From positions 147,808,001 through 147,872,000 of the forward strand of contig JBITNC010000001.1 of NCBI GenBank assembly GCA_050084985.1: a DNA stretch of 64,000 bases, given 5' to 3'. The notes beneath the pieces were generated by a model, which saw nothing but the letters and a program-made list of their open reading frames with translations, was not told the origin of the DNA and did no database searches. Both the position numbers and the translations under genes were made by a program. Source of the DNA: Nageia nagi. Taxonomy: Eukaryota; Pinophyta. Positions 1 through 12,886 of this stretch are shown piece by piece. The stretch's first letter is position 1, and every line of letters starts with the position of its first letter.

Positions 1-2459
1 TTCCATCATTTTGTAAAAGTAGCAATCATTTTTGTACCCAAAAAAATCATAATTTTCATAACAAATAACTAGGGTTTCAAAATCCCTATTGAATATAGTC
101 AAATAGCTTACCATTATAATTTAGAGACCTTTCTTGAAGTTATATCAATAATAAGAGTTTTTTTAAGGAAGAACAAGATAAGACCCTAATTTTTATCAAA
201 CTTTGGTGTAACCCTTCTTTTTGTTTTTTTTATGCATCCTCTATCAATTTTCCAATGTGTGTTATCATGGGTTCCTTGTATCTAGCTACTTTTATGCATA
301 GACTGATCGACTCTCCTCATGCACAACATTCTCCACTATTGCCTCCATACCTTCAACACTCTATGCCCTCCATTGGTGCCTCTAGACCTGCCTCTTGTAT
401 AGCCCTCTGCTCATGGCTACTATGCCCTCTACTTGTGGCTACTATGCCCTTTGCTCATGGCTATTCCCCTCACCATTTCCTTTTAGGTTTCATCCTCGCA
501 AGCCCTATGCAACCTTCCCCTCTTCGCATGGCTCCTTCACCCCATGCTCGGCCTCATTGTTTTACCTTAATCTCGTCTCTTCCACATACTTTTTTAAAAT
601 ATCTTTTTCCTACCTATAGTTGTTGGAGCATTTAATTTTTTTGTTACTTGCAAGACATACTTTATTTAATGCTCTTAGGACCATTAATTTCTACAAAACA
701 TATACACAAGGCTTGCTTTATTTAATGACTCCTCTTAAGTTAACTTGAACCTTAAGGAGAAATGATGACTTGTACTTTAGTGCATTCCAAGGTAATTTAG
801 ACCTTTTTTAAGAAATGTATCTTTAAATATCTATTTTTTTAGAAAACTTAATGGGTACTCTCTATGGTTAAAAAAAAAAAGTTTACAAGAATAAGTTATT
901 ACTTAGACAATTTTTTGATAAAATATTTTTTTAGTCAAAATTCTAAAGGTAAACTTTTTAAGGATCATGTTGATTTGAAATCAATTTTAAGTAAGAGAGG
1001 GAGAAATTATTTTTGAAATTCTTTACTTAAAATTTTAGATCCTTATATGATTTGTCTATTTTTTAAAAATTTCTTATGCAATACTTAAAATTCTTAGATC
1101 TTTGATGCAATGCTATGAATGCAAGCTTATGCTTTTTTTTAAGTTATAGTTAACTTATGCAAATTAAGTAAATACTTATCCTTTTTTTTTACAAAGTGAT
1201 AGACATACTTAATTTTAAGTTAATACATACTTTTTAAAGTTTGCTTATTACTTAAAATTTTAAGTTATGAAAATATGAGAATAAATGCATGCTTAGTATT
1301 TCAATTTTTTTTTTAAGTTAAAAGATGTATTTCTTTACCTAAAAATTATTAAGTTAAAAAGTGCATTTTTTTTAGATGCATGCTTATGCTGAGTACTTAA
1401 ACTTTATACAAGCTTAATACTTATTTGTTAAGTTAATGCATGCTTATCCTTAAATGATGCATGTTTAGTGCTTAAATGTTTAAGTTAATGATACATGCAT
1501 AGAACTTAATTTGTTTTGGTGATGCATGCTTAAGAATTTAAATTTTCAGTTAGATACTTAAGATTTTTTTAAATTTTTTAAATCAAATAATGCATGCTTA
1601 TTACTTAAAATATTAAGTTATGATGCAATCTACTTATGCAAGAATGGACTTGTGCAAAATTAGGAATGATGTAAAGATGTCATTTAGAAGTTGGTAAACA
1701 AAACCCATTGGACACTTACATTTCAAATTTTGAATAGATGATGTTTTACTTATTATCTTTTACTTCATGTTTTGCACTTTGGCTTATTTGCTTATGCAAT
1801 CAAAAATACAAACATGGAAATGAGCAACCCCCCAAAATGAACACATCCACATATACATTCTGTAATATGACTTGTTTGGGAAGCCATGAGTTGAGGACAA
1901 GTAGACTAGAGCATTTAAGTCCAACGATTCAAGTGGTGAAAATTTTGTACTTCTCAATTACCCCTAAGTCCTCTATTGGTCTAGATATAACTTCAATAGG
2001 TGGACAACAGATGTTCATGCATCCATTCAAGGATTATCCTAATAACCTAGGAGGACAACTTGAAACTTAATCAAGATTAATAATTTGGCTGATCCAATAC
2101 ACATCATAACCTTGGAAAATAGTAATTACTTCTCCTTGTGAGAGTATAAAACTAATCAAGGTGAATTGGTTGAGGATTGGTAGTACTTGGGATGCTCGTG
2201 TGTGGTTATCTAGGTGAAGGTCTAATTTTAGACAAGAAAACAAACCTCAACAATGTCACTCTACATCTACGGTTCTTGAGATGAAAAATGTATTTAGGTA
2301 CATGGATTATTTGAGTTGTAAAACATTTGCACTTATGAATCAAATCAAGCATATCTCTAGTGTTAAATGTAACATGTATTATTTACTTGGTTAAAACTTA
2401 ACATTTAATGTTATTTATTAAACCACATCCTTATTATTTTTCACATTCTTATGTAGCAA
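1..2459 (+). other. long noncoding leader of el1
   Basis: No credible gene. Positions 300-560 form a GC-richer, low-complexity stretch of degenerate repeats around the words CTCATGGCT and ACTATGCCC. Positions 780-1680 are very AT-rich with many scattered copies of ACTTAAAATTTTAAGTTA-like and TGCATGCTTA-like words. Positions 1828-2265 match a block found at the same place in el2 and el3 (listed separately). The reading frame at 255-635 is an accident of the low-complexity repeat. Confidence 0.7.
1828..2265 (+). other. conserved leader block of the copia family, el1 copy
   Basis: About 440 bp that stay alignable between el1, el2 (47931-48385) and el3 (57855-58316, - strand), while the leader further upstream is hard to align. 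It starts near CCCCAAAATGAACACATC and includes AGGATTATCCT, CCTAGGAGGA and a CCTTG...CAAGG stem. It ends just after AG|GTGAAGG, where GT is at 2214-2215. It has no shared open frame, so it looks like a functional RNA or leader exon. In el1 the following AT-rich stretch ends in TATGTAG at 2456, 3 nt before the gag ATG. Confidence 0.6.
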
Positions 2460-5400
2460 ATGGGATAATCTTTTCTACGCAACACATTCTTGATGGTTCC
2501 AACTTTGGGATTTGGAAACCATGAATGAGAGCTAAATTGTAAGCAAAAAAATTTTGGCAAATAATGAATGAGAACCTTGTACCTCTTACAGATGAGAAGG
2601 CTCTAGAGGTTTACAACATAAAGAATGAGTGGGCAACTTCTATGATTTACCATGCAATTTTAGATGATGTGCTCCTAATGATTTCCTCTTCAACCTTGGC
2701 AAAGGAAGTTTGGGATAAACTTAAGCAAATCTACCTTACTTCAAAATTTTCAAAAAGGTTTACCATTCTCTAAAAATTGCTTCAATCTTATCAAGGGAAG
2801 ATGAAAGTATTACAATCAACTTGAATAAAATTATTGACCTAAAGATCCAACTTATTACTTATGGATGCAATTGGATCGATGATGAGTTTTAGTTTTCATC
2901 ATTCTTTAAAAATTTTCTTCAAAATTTGAAAACTTTTTAATGGTTATGGAAACAAGGCTTAATGATGAAGAAGAAGTCTTCTCCCTTGAAAACCTTTCTA
3001 GGCATCTATTGAAGCATGAGGAAACCCTTAACAATAGGTGATGATTTTTTCTCTTAAGGATAATAACATTGCTCTTGGATCAACCAAAACTCTTTTCAAG
3101 AAGAAGTTCAACCATAAAAAAAATCTTATCCTTCTTCCTCTAAAGAGTTTGAGAAAAGAGGCAATGGCTACAACAACAGCAAGAATAATAAAAATAATAA
3201 CCATAATAGCAACAATAATGGCAACAATAACCACTTCAAATAAAAAGATGAAAAAGGTAAAGCAAACAATCCATATCCTAAAAACAATTTGATTGTAATT
3301 GTAACTATTATGGCATGCAAGTTCATAAAGAAGTTGATTGCTACAAAAAGAAAAGAGAGGAAAAGAACAAAGGTAATAAAAATGTAAAAAACTACAAAAG
3401 AAAGAAGAATATTCATGCTAGTTTTGTTGTGGCACTCTACTCCATGTCTTGCTCTTTTTTATTTGATTGGATTGTTGACTTTGGTTGCACTAATCACCTA
3501 TGCTTTGAAAAGGAAAAGTTTGAAAACTTTCAGAAGTATAAAAAAGATGTGATTGTGATAGGTGATAACTCTACCCTTGATGTCCAAGGACTTACCACTT
3601 TGGTTAAAGAATCTATGAAAAATAACCTCTACATTATAGATCAAGTTCCATCAAAGATGTGTCTTGGTTCTAGTGTGTGTTCTAAAGGCAATCTTTGGCA
3701 CCATCATTTAAGTAACCTTTACCATAAGAGTATTCAAATCATGAAAGACCATGAACTTATGGAAGGTTTGCCTTCAATTTCTCCTTTGATTAGTCTATAC
3801 AAGAAGTGCATTCTTGGCAAGATGCATAAACAAAAATTTGAAAAAGATAAAGCAACAAGAGCATCTCAATCTCTTCAACTTGTGCATTTAGATTTGATGG
3901 GTTTATTTCAGACTAAGTCACTTGGAGGAGCATCCTACATCTTGACCTTCATTGATAACTTTAGTAGGATGACCTTTGGGTATCTACTTGAGCACAAGGA
4001 TCAAACCTTTAAGAGTTTTAAATTTTTTAAGGCCTTTTTTGAGAATAAAACTAACCTTAAAATCAAGATGTTGAGATCAGATAATAAGGGAGAATATAAC
4101 AACAATGAGTTCAATAACTATTATACTAAGTATGGAATTCAAGAGGTAGTTTATAATTCCATACATTCCTCAGCAGAATGGTGTTATTGAAAGGAAAAAT
4201 AGAATAATTATGGAGATGGCTAGATGCATGTTGGGTAATCTTCCTACTTTTTTATGGGGTGAAGCTATGAATACTACTATTTACACCTTGAATAGGTGTT
4301 CCATAAAAGTCATTCAGAGTAAAACTCCTTTTGAGGTATGGTCAGAAATAAAACCTAACATTTCTCACCTTAGATGTTTGGTTGTGAAGCATTCTCTTAT
4401 ATTTTTTCTAAGAAAGAAAAAAGTTAGATAAAAGAGCTAAAAAATGCATCTTTATGGGTTATGATAGTTAGCATAGAGGCTATAGGCTCTTCTCTCCATC
4501 CTATAAAGTAGTGTTCATTTCAAAGGATGTAAAGTTCAATGAACTTCTTGAAGAATCTACTTCTAAAGAGGATGTTGATATTCTAGAGGACTCTTTAGTT
4601 GCACCTAGCTAGTTAGATATTGACAAGTCACCTTAGGAGCAAAATTCTCCAACACAAAGGGTAACAAGGAGCATGACCTTGAACAAATCCTTATTTGCCA
4701 AGATTGATAACAAGCATGAACCCTTAACATTCAAAGAAGCTTCTAAGCACGAGTGTTGGATGGAAGCTATGAAAATGGAGTATGAGTTTCTTATGAAAAA
4801 TAAAACTTGAAACTTGATTCCATATTCTAATGAGAAGAATGTGATTGGTAATAAGTGGATCTACAAGGTCAAATTCAATTTAGTTGAAGATATTGAGAAA
4901 TACAAGATAAGTTAATAGCTAAAGGTTTTGCTCAAAAATACGATGTAAATTATGAGAAAACCTTTGCTCCCATGGAAAAGATGCCTATTATAAGGATTAT
5001 CCTTGCTCTTTCTATAGCTTAATGATGGAAAGTGTTTCAATTTGATGTCAAGAGTGCATTTCTCAATGGTGACTTAGATGTGGAAATTATCATGAATCAA
5101 ACAAAAGGGTTTATTATGAAAGGTAAAGATTCCTTTATGTGCAACCTAAAGAAGTCTTTATATGGACTTAAGCAAACACCTAGAGCCTAGTACAAGAAGA
5201 TTCAGGGTACTTTACAAACATTGGTTTCTCCAAGTGTTTTTGACTCTGATCTATATGTGCTCAATCAAAGAAAAGATAAGGTCTTGATTTTCCTTTATGT
5301 GGATGATCTTTTGATCACTAAGAATAATAATGAAATTATTCAAGAGTGCATATCCAAATTTAAGGTAATATTTGAAATAATTGATCTTGGTCTCTTACAC

Positions 5401-6252
5401 TACTATCTTGAAATGCAAGTGTATCAATACAAAGATTGTACTTATCTTAGTTAATCTAAGTATATATTAGACATCTTATAGAATTTTGGAATGGAGTGTA
5501 GATATGTTACGATCCTAGTCTCTCCTAAAATCACTATTTCTCTAAGCTCCAACTCTTAGTTAGCTGATGCTATAGCTTACAAGTAATTAATTGGTAGTCT
5601 TTTGTATTTGACTATATCCATGCCAGATATTAGCTTTGTAGTGAATTTGATGGCATGATTCATGTACAAACCTTACGTTGAACACCTCAATGCTATTAAA
5701 CAAATCTTAAGGTATGTTGCAAGGACTAAGGATCTTGCTCTCAAGTATTCCAAGTTACTCTCATTTGTTCTCTCTAGATTCTTAGATTCTGACTATGGAG
5801 GAGATAGAAATGATAGGAAATCAACTTCTACATATGTATTTAGCATTGGTTTAGGTGTTATCTCTTGGGCTTCCAATAAGTAGCCTACTATTTCTCTTTC
5901 CACCATAGAAGCCAAGTACCATGCCATGTTTGTTGTAGCTCAAGAAGCTATTTGGTTAAGGTATCTTCTGAAAGAAATTAGATATGAGCAAGCTAGCTCA
6001 TCTTTGATTTCTTTAGATAATCAATTGGCTATTTTTTTAGCTAAGAATTTTGTGTTCCATCAAAGAACAAAACATGTGGAAATCCACACCCATTTTATCA
6101 GAGAGAAGGTTCTTGATGGCATCATACACCTAGAGTATTATCCATCTACCTTAAACTCTATTGATTTGTTCACCAAGCTCCTCTCAAAAGTTCAATTCTA
6201 TAAGCTTAAAGATGCTATCAGGTTAGTGAAGTTGCCCTCAAGGGGAAGTTAA
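2460..6252 (+). pseudogene. el1 gag-pol polyprotein, decayed
   Basis: Remains of a single copia gag-pol frame. From 5' to 3': gag capsid (2460-3290); a zinc knuckle near 3300-3341 whose second Cys is Tyr; the protease site, where the usual Asp-Ser-Gly reads Asp-Phe-Gly (about 3478); integrase zinc-binding and catalytic core (3690-4200), with the first Asp, the second Asp in RSDNKGEY and the Glu region still visible; reverse transcriptase with YVDD at 5296-5307; and RNase H with the terminal LVKLPSRGS motif ending at 6252. Frameshifts near 2480, 4140 and 4910 and many stops (for example 4469, 4634, 5557, 5656, 5881) prevent expression. Most stops sit where the related elements have Gln, Trp or Arg codons. 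Confidence 0.9.
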
Positions 6253-6841
6253 GTTTGAATTCTTGTGTTGAATTCATATTTATGATGATAACTTCACCCC
6301 TAAGAGGATTTTGGTGTTGTATAGTGTTGATTTTGTTGTACACCTTTGTAGTAAGTTCACTCTATGTGAGAAACTTATTGTACAAAATTTTTAAAAGCAA
6401 AAAGATTGGCCAATCTAGCATTATTTAGTTATCCATGTGTGAGGAATTCTTATGTGTCTTTTGGTACTATTTAGTTATCCATATGTGAGAAACTTGTATG
6501 TGCATGCTCTATTTTGTAATGATAATCAACACATGTTTTATGTACAGCAAGTGACTAAGTTTTTGACATGGCATCTTTATGATGACTTATAGTGCACCAT
6601 TAATCAGTTCATGATGACATTTGTATGATTCATCTATCATTGTTGATATGAATATGATGCATCTAACTGATCTTCTTATTTGAACTACTTATGACCTATA
6701 GGTTCCTTTGAGATTGCAGGTTACTTACCTCAAGTATGCAAACTTTTGGAGACTCTTCATATATTCCAATTTGATGACTCTCTTACTTTCTCTCATTTTT
6801 CTTTCTTACTCTCTCTATCCCAATATTACATTAAGGGGGAG
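6253..6841 (+). other. el1 3' untranslated region and polypurine tract
   Basis: Noncoding stretch between the end of pol and the LTR. At about 6335-6395 it holds one copy of the hairpin unit that is amplified ninefold in el2 (arms AAGTT and AACTT). At 6423-6510 it has two related ~45-bp units containing TTAGTTATCCAT. It ends in TTAAGGGGGAG directly before the LTR, a typical plus-strand priming polypurine tract. Confidence 0.7.
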
Positions 6842-7342
6842 TGTTGGAATGTATAATGCATTATTGTAAAGGTTTTGTAATAATCTTCTAAGTAAATTCA
6901 GTAATACTTAAAGGTATCATTTGATACCTTAAGTATTTAAGTGAATATGATAATGTAACTTGTCTTACACTCTATGTCATGAGCATGCCCCTTGGGTAAA
7001 ATAATGTGCATGTCATGCTTTTATATATTGGATAAAAGGGTGATCCAAAGAGGGATTTTGGCCTATAAATAGGAGGCTCCCTCTTTGTGATCACACACCA
7101 ATTTGTGGAGTAAAGTTGTGTTAGAGGATAGTGTTTAGGATTTGAGATTAGGAGGATTGTAAGAGAGTTGTATTTGTGATTGAAGTAAAGATCTAGTTAG
7201 TGGATGTACTTCTAGTTGGAGGAACCACTTACATCTTGTGTTACATTATGAGATTGCTTTGTGAGTTTATTAGATGTGTATTGTGAGCTTTCATATGATC
7301 TTGGGAGCTTAGAGTTGTTCATGTTATAGTTCAATTCTCTCA
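6842..7342 (+). repeat. 3' LTR of el1
   Basis: Starts TGTTGGAATG right after the polypurine tract. A TATA box (TATAAATA) at 7064-7071 would be the promoter. A GTGGATGTACT...GGAACCAC segment shared with the el2 and el3 LTRs follows. The end is placed at a CA at 7342 by analogy with the other LTRs. An alternative end is 7333. Without the 5' copy neither the end nor the target duplication can be proved. Confidence 0.75.
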
Positions 7343-10300
7343 CCTTCTCTATCATCAAATTCCAAGTGAAGATTATCTATTTTGAACTTTTAGATTTTTT
7401 TCATGCTCCTTGAAATTCATAAGTTTAAAAGCATTTAAACCATCATGATACATCATGGCTTCCCATAAATCCATCATGTTTATGCAAGGTTCCCTCTCAC
7501 AACCATGATAACCCAAAACTATACTCCTAATCACCATTCCTTCCTACCAGTTCAAGCTATAATGAGATTGTAGCATGAAGGCCATTCTTCAACCTTCCTT
7601 ATTCGAAATAAAACCATATGAAGAGTTTCCCCCTTTTCTCACTAGCCCTCAAATACAATGAAATCCCTAATGTGTTTGTGGATTTGAGTTATTCATCATG
7701 GCCAAATTGAGGGCAAAAAACTATCTCCCAAACACCACATAATGCAACCAAAAATCCTAATTCTAATGTGCCCCACAATGCCAATAATATCACTAGGTGG
7801 TTAATGTTGGGGTTGACCTTTTCCTATTTTAATCTCATAAAATATTTATCCATCTTCCCCACTTAATAATCAATATTTGGCATTGTGCTAGCTCTCTTAG
7901 GTTGTTAGGATGTAGCTTAGGTCTAGGTATTTAAATTTTTAAGTTTTTTTCTAATATTTGATTTTTAATGATGCAGGTTTGAAGAATAATTAATGAATTT
8001 TTAGAGGTTAAAGAAAATATTGATTCCCAAAAATAGATAAAGCCATGAAGTTCTCCAAAACCACCATGCATATCTTATGATTCCATTTAGTCATGTAATA
8101 TAATGATTTTCTAATGAAGGTTATAATGTTGATTTTGACTATGCATGGTTTCATGCAATTGAATTGTTCATGAACTATTTATTCCTAAAATGGCTACTTG
8201 TGAGGTTAATGTAGTTCATATATTTTTACCATGCAAATGTTAATTCATATTTTATAATGCAAATTCTATTATATTAGTATGAAATAATGTCAACTTCTTA
8301 GGATGTTAAAACTTATCTAATGTTATTATGATTTACTGTAATAACTTCAAAAAATAAACTTGTACAATGAGCTAGCCAAACTTGTGCATACATTTTTATG
8401 AGCTTAATGATATATGTAGTTGTTTTCCATGATATATGTAGTTGTTTTGAAATGAAGATGTTATTTTCTACACATGAGGAATGTTTGAGAGATGTAATGA
8501 TATTCTTTTAATGTAATAATGCCATGATAGCCTTTTTAGAATGAAATGAATGAATAAAAATAATGAATCAAGCAATGAATAGGATTACCAAATATAGTTA
8601 CCAAACATGAAATCTCATGATGTGATGCAAATGCCATAAATCTCATATTCTAATGCATATAAGCTCCTCATCATAACCTCATAAAATGTTAATAGTACCA
8701 GTGTTTAGTATGATACATCCATATAACAATAATAAGAAATACATTATCATCAAAGGATCATAAGCAAATCCATACAATGATTCAAATGTGCATATGTAAG
8801 TTTTAAAAGTCATAAAGTTTTAATACTACAACCTTGTGGATCATGACACCAAATATAAAAAATGATTCTCAAGAAGATCCATTATGGATCCTTGAGGTAG
8901 CATAGGAGTGAAAAGATGTGAGAGCATGATTGTTGTAGATTAACATAGATATATTTACTACATGCACATATACCCCTCCCAATCTATTCATGATAGTCAT
9001 ATGTATTGTTTTAAACAAATCAATGAATGCTGAGGGAAGGGCTAATCTAGAGTGAGGATAGGGGACATACCAAGGTGAAAGGAATATTCAAGAGATTTGG
9101 TAAAGTATTAAGTGAGAAAGAATGATATCTTCTGGTACATCAAGTTTAGAGAAAAAATCATATCCTCTCATGGATGTGGGTAGAAGGTTATATGATGTGT
9201 AAATTCATTCAAGAAGTAAAATAGAGATGTGTGTAGATATGGAAAACATACATGACCCCCATCAATTCGTGAGAAGATGAAAGAGCAAGACAGAAAGGAT
9301 GCATAAGTGAAGAAGGAAGTAAGTTTGCAAATAGAATTTTCCATCCTTGTTTGGCATGTAATTGCATTATGAAATCTAGTAAAATCTTATGTTGCTTGCA
9401 TGCTTATTCTTCAAAATGTTTATGTGCTTCATTATTTTATTCTTATGCAAAGATAATTTAATGGGTACTAATAAAATTTCTTTAAGAAGATAGAAAACAT
9501 ATCTTCAAGAAAATGGAAGTATACCCATTTTCTTAAATTTGTTTCTTATAAAAGGACATGAAAATGGATAGTAAAATCATGATAAGAGTTTTAAGGAACT
9601 ACATGGGATTGCATTTAGCCTATAGTAAGGTTTATATACTCTATCATGGTATAAAAATATTGATAGTGCATTGAGGAAGAAATCTTAGAGTTTGAGAAAT
9701 AAAAAATATATAAAAATAGCTCTTATATATTGTATTTCTAAGCAAAAATCTCAATGTAATTCTATGTGGGATATTGTTGTTTGTATTTAAATTCATATGT
9801 GCATGAGATTGTGTAGTCTGGGTTTATTCAACGACTCCATAGATGAAAGAATAAAATAATGGATTACACATGTGAAGCCATTTACATTTTTATGCATTTC
9901 ATCAAAGAGATAAATATTAAAAGGTAATGTTATTATGTAAATACTATGCAAAACCATCTATTTGTTTATTTCATACAAATAATTTGTATTTCATAATTGT
10001 TCTGCTTGGCATGTGGACACCATATTATGTGGTTAAGAAGTTAGGGTTTTAATTTGTAAGACATACATATAGAAATATGAATACTTAGCCTAATATTTGT
10101 ATTCATACTTTAGATTAAAAAAATTATATATTCATAAATAAGAGTCCATCTCTTAAAACAAATGTAGAGTAGTCGAAGAGGATGCATAAAAACTTACATA
10201 TAGTTATTATTATGGAATTCATAGAACTCTTTTAAAGCTACAAGATATATTGATAAATAAGATAAATGTATCATTTGCATTAATTACTTGCATTACATTT

Positions 10301-10429
10301 AGGTTTTCATAATGAGAGGTCATGGTTAAATATTCAAAGAAGGATTTCTCATGAGTATGAGATGATTATTAGACCATTACATGGCTCAAAAAAAATTTCT
10401 AGATAAAGATTATTTTATTATATAATTAT
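7343..10429. other. AT-rich spacer, no gene seen
   Basis: About 3.1 kb with roughly two-thirds A+T, many stops in all frames, no recognisable protein fragment, no LTR boundary and no RNA gene. A short direct duplication containing TGATATATGTAGTTGTTTT occurs near 8408-8445. Confidence 0.6.
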
Positions 10430-12886
10430 ATTAAATGTAAGTTGTTATCATATGAGAGAGATGAGATGTGTGACATAAATAAAGTCATAGCAGAGGATAC
10501 ATTCTAGCTTTGTACAAGCATAATGTAATATTATTATGCTTGTAAGAGATTATAAATATGTAGGTAAAATGTAGCAAGAGGTTACATAGTCTTGCAAGAA
10601 TATATTTACATTGATTATTTTAAAAAATAATGGAAATTTTATGATAAAGAAACAATAACTTTAGCTACCAAGGTGGTTTTTGATCTTTCCCTTGAAAATA
10701 TTTTTTATCGTAAAAATTATAGTATCATTTGTTTGAATTTTTAATATGTTTGAGTATGATTTGTTTAAAAGTTACTATGATGCTTGAAAATCATATTTAT
10801 TGTTTTATGAATTACTTGGTTGGACTAATAATTTAATCATATATGTAACATTAAGAGTAGGTTATGAATGATATGTAACAATTATTAATACATAAATTTG
10901 TAATAATTGAAGCATCAAAGTGATGAGGCATTGCTAGGAATTACGATTTATTCATGAGTTAAATTCTTATTCTTAAACATTCTAAAATTTATGGGAAGTC
11001 TACAATATTATAATATGTGGGATGTTCCCAAGTAAACATATGAATATATGACATACTTAATTACACTAACATGTATTAGAATTTGGCAAAATGACAAAGG
11101 TATGACAAACTAGATGGTGAATGATGTCTCCATCCTTGAAGATAATATGTATCAACAACTGATAGTAAATGAATGATATAAATCATACATCACTTATGAA
11201 ATAAGAGGCATATATGTTAGGATATAACAAAACCTAAACACTATTCATTAGTGTAACATGATTAATGTGAAACTAAAGAAATATGAGATCATCTACAAGA
11301 ATTGTAACAAGATGATAATTAAGAAACATTTAAAAAAACTTTAATGCATACCTATTTTAAATGTTACTACCAAATTCCTCCCTTCAAATTCATTGGAATA
11401 ACAATCTATAACAAATAACCAAAAACTTCTATGGCTAACACGTATAGAACTAAAGCCATTATTTATATATATATATATAATTTTTATTTTCGTACACAAT
11501 ATTTTTATGTCATCCAAACCTTTTATAGCTCGCATTTGTGGAAATGTGATTATTTCACTTCTTAAAGTTGAGATTTCCGTTTTAAAGAATTACCTTTTTA
11601 ATTGATCACTGCACTCCACAGTCCACACTGCCAAGGTGATGGAAGACTTTTAGGGGACATCAAGGGATTTGCCTCTGAGTTCTGACATATATTTCCTGTT
11701 TAATAAAAGCCTGGATTGGAATTTTTCTACTTATCTACTTACTTGAATAATTAATTGCCAGTGGTGCCTTCCAGAGCATGTAACCCCTCATTCTAGCACA
11801 TCTCGAGGCAGCCGTAGGCAATCAGTGTCATGCACGCAACCTTCCGGCGTCCCATCCCCGTCTTGACAAGCAACCAATCCTTTCCGTGATAATAACAACA
11901 GTATTGCTGATAACCTCAGCTTCTTTCTACATATAATCACAAGCATAGCCTCTCCACGTTTAATGCCCCTCTCATGATCTCTATGCACTTCAAAATTCCA
12001 ATGGCGCCACATTCCCACTATAATAATACTGCTTTCCCACTTCCCCACCCTACAAGTCTTTACCCTTTTTTCACTCTAAAACATTTGCTATGAAGACCCA
12101 CGAGATGAGACTTAGGTTTTTCATGACTCTGGTATCCATTCTTATGGCTATGGGTAAGGTCGTTACGGAAAAAGAAACGAGGCGAACTTATATAATTCAT
12201 TTTAAGCCTGATAAAAAGGAGTTTCAATTGGAACCTTCAAGGACTTTGTATTCCTATCAAACTGTCGTTAATGGTTTTGCTGCTAGCCTTACTGAAAACG
12301 AAATCCAAGAGCTGCGGAACTTGGAGGGGTTCGTAGCGGCCTATCCCGATAGAGTTCATAGATTGCAGACTACTTATTCTTACAGTTTTCTTGGGTTAGA
12401 TGCTCCCCGAGCGAAATTGTGGAGTTCTTCTAGATTTGGCGAAGGGGTTATTATAGGGGTATTGGATACAGGCATTTGGCCAGAGGGTCCGAGTTTCAGA
12501 GACGAAGGCATGCCATCAATACCCAGAAAGTGGAAAGGCGTCTGTCAAAGCGGGGGGGATTTCAATTCCTCGCATTGTAATAGGAAACTTGTGGGTGCCC
12601 GGTTTTTCAACACTGGGCACCAGGCCAATACTATTGAAGGCACCCGGCCGGAGTACGAGTCCCCAAGGGATTCTCAAGGCCATGGAACGCACACGGCTTC
12701 TACAGCCGCCGGGTCGAAGGTCTTACACGCGGATCTGCTCGGGAATGCCAGGGGTACTGCCCGGGGTGTGGCACAGCTGGCTCATGTTGCCATGTACAAG
12801 GTCTGTTGGGACGGCGGGTGTTACAGCTCCGACATTCTGGCGGGCATGGACGCGGCAATTGCCGACGGTGTGGACGTAAGCTCTCT
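10430..12886 (+). repeat. segmental duplication, copy A (promoter plus 5' part of SBT)
   Basis: This segment recurs at about 14655-17342. It carries about 1.65 kb upstream of the subtilase plus the first ~790 bp of coding sequence. The match ends abruptly at 12879-12886, inside the protease domain, where copy A turns into unrelated AT-rich DNA. Copy B has roughly 200 extra bases at 15590-15800 and a smaller insertion near 16325. By eye, divergence is around 10% or more upstream of about 11957 and about 1% from there to the breakpoint. Confidence 0.85.
12090..12886 (+). pseudogene. subtilisin-like serine protease (SBT), 3'-truncated copy A
   Basis: N-terminal part of a plant secreted subtilase (peptidase family S8). 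Residues 1 to about 26 are a hydrophobic signal peptide. An inhibitor-I9-type propeptide runs to about residue 103 and includes TYIIHF, LYSYQTVVNGFAA and YPDRV. The peptidase domain then holds the catalytic Asp in GVLDTGIWPE (residue 126) and the catalytic His in GHGTHT (residue 198). Homology stops after GVDV (residue 263), before the substrate-binding Asn, the PA domain, the catalytic Ser and the Fn3-like tail. The frame then runs 21 unrelated codons to a stop at 12947. The ATG at 12090 is the natural start: a CCAAT word and a TATA-like element lie upstream and the same layout exists in copy B. It cannot make an active protease. WPEG replaces the WPES of copy B. Confidence 0.9.

Larger units (their letters stand above)
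1..7342 (+). mobile_element. Ty1/copia LTR retrotransposon el1, 5' end outside window
   Basis: This is the internal region plus 3' LTR of a decayed copia element. Order seen: noncoding leader (1-2459), gag, protease, integrase, reverse transcriptase and RNase H remains (2460-6252), a 3' untranslated stretch, a purine-rich tract ending at 6841, and a 3' LTR beginning TGTTGGAATG at 6842. The integrase-before-RT order is the copia arrangement. No 5' LTR or primer-binding site is present. In the related complete el2 the leader is over 3 kb, so the missing 5' LTR probably lies just left of position 1. Coding regions of el1, el2 and el3 align with one another along their length, so they are one family, but their LTRs differ a lot. 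Confidence 0.9.

Noticed and set aside
255-635. 126-codon frame in the el1 leader
   Set aside because: Translation of a degenerate tandem repeat; a second frame over the same repeat is open too. No counterpart in el2.
11788-12048. 86-codon - strand frame upstream of SBT copy A
   Set aside because: Lies in the subtilase promoter and is not preserved in copy B.
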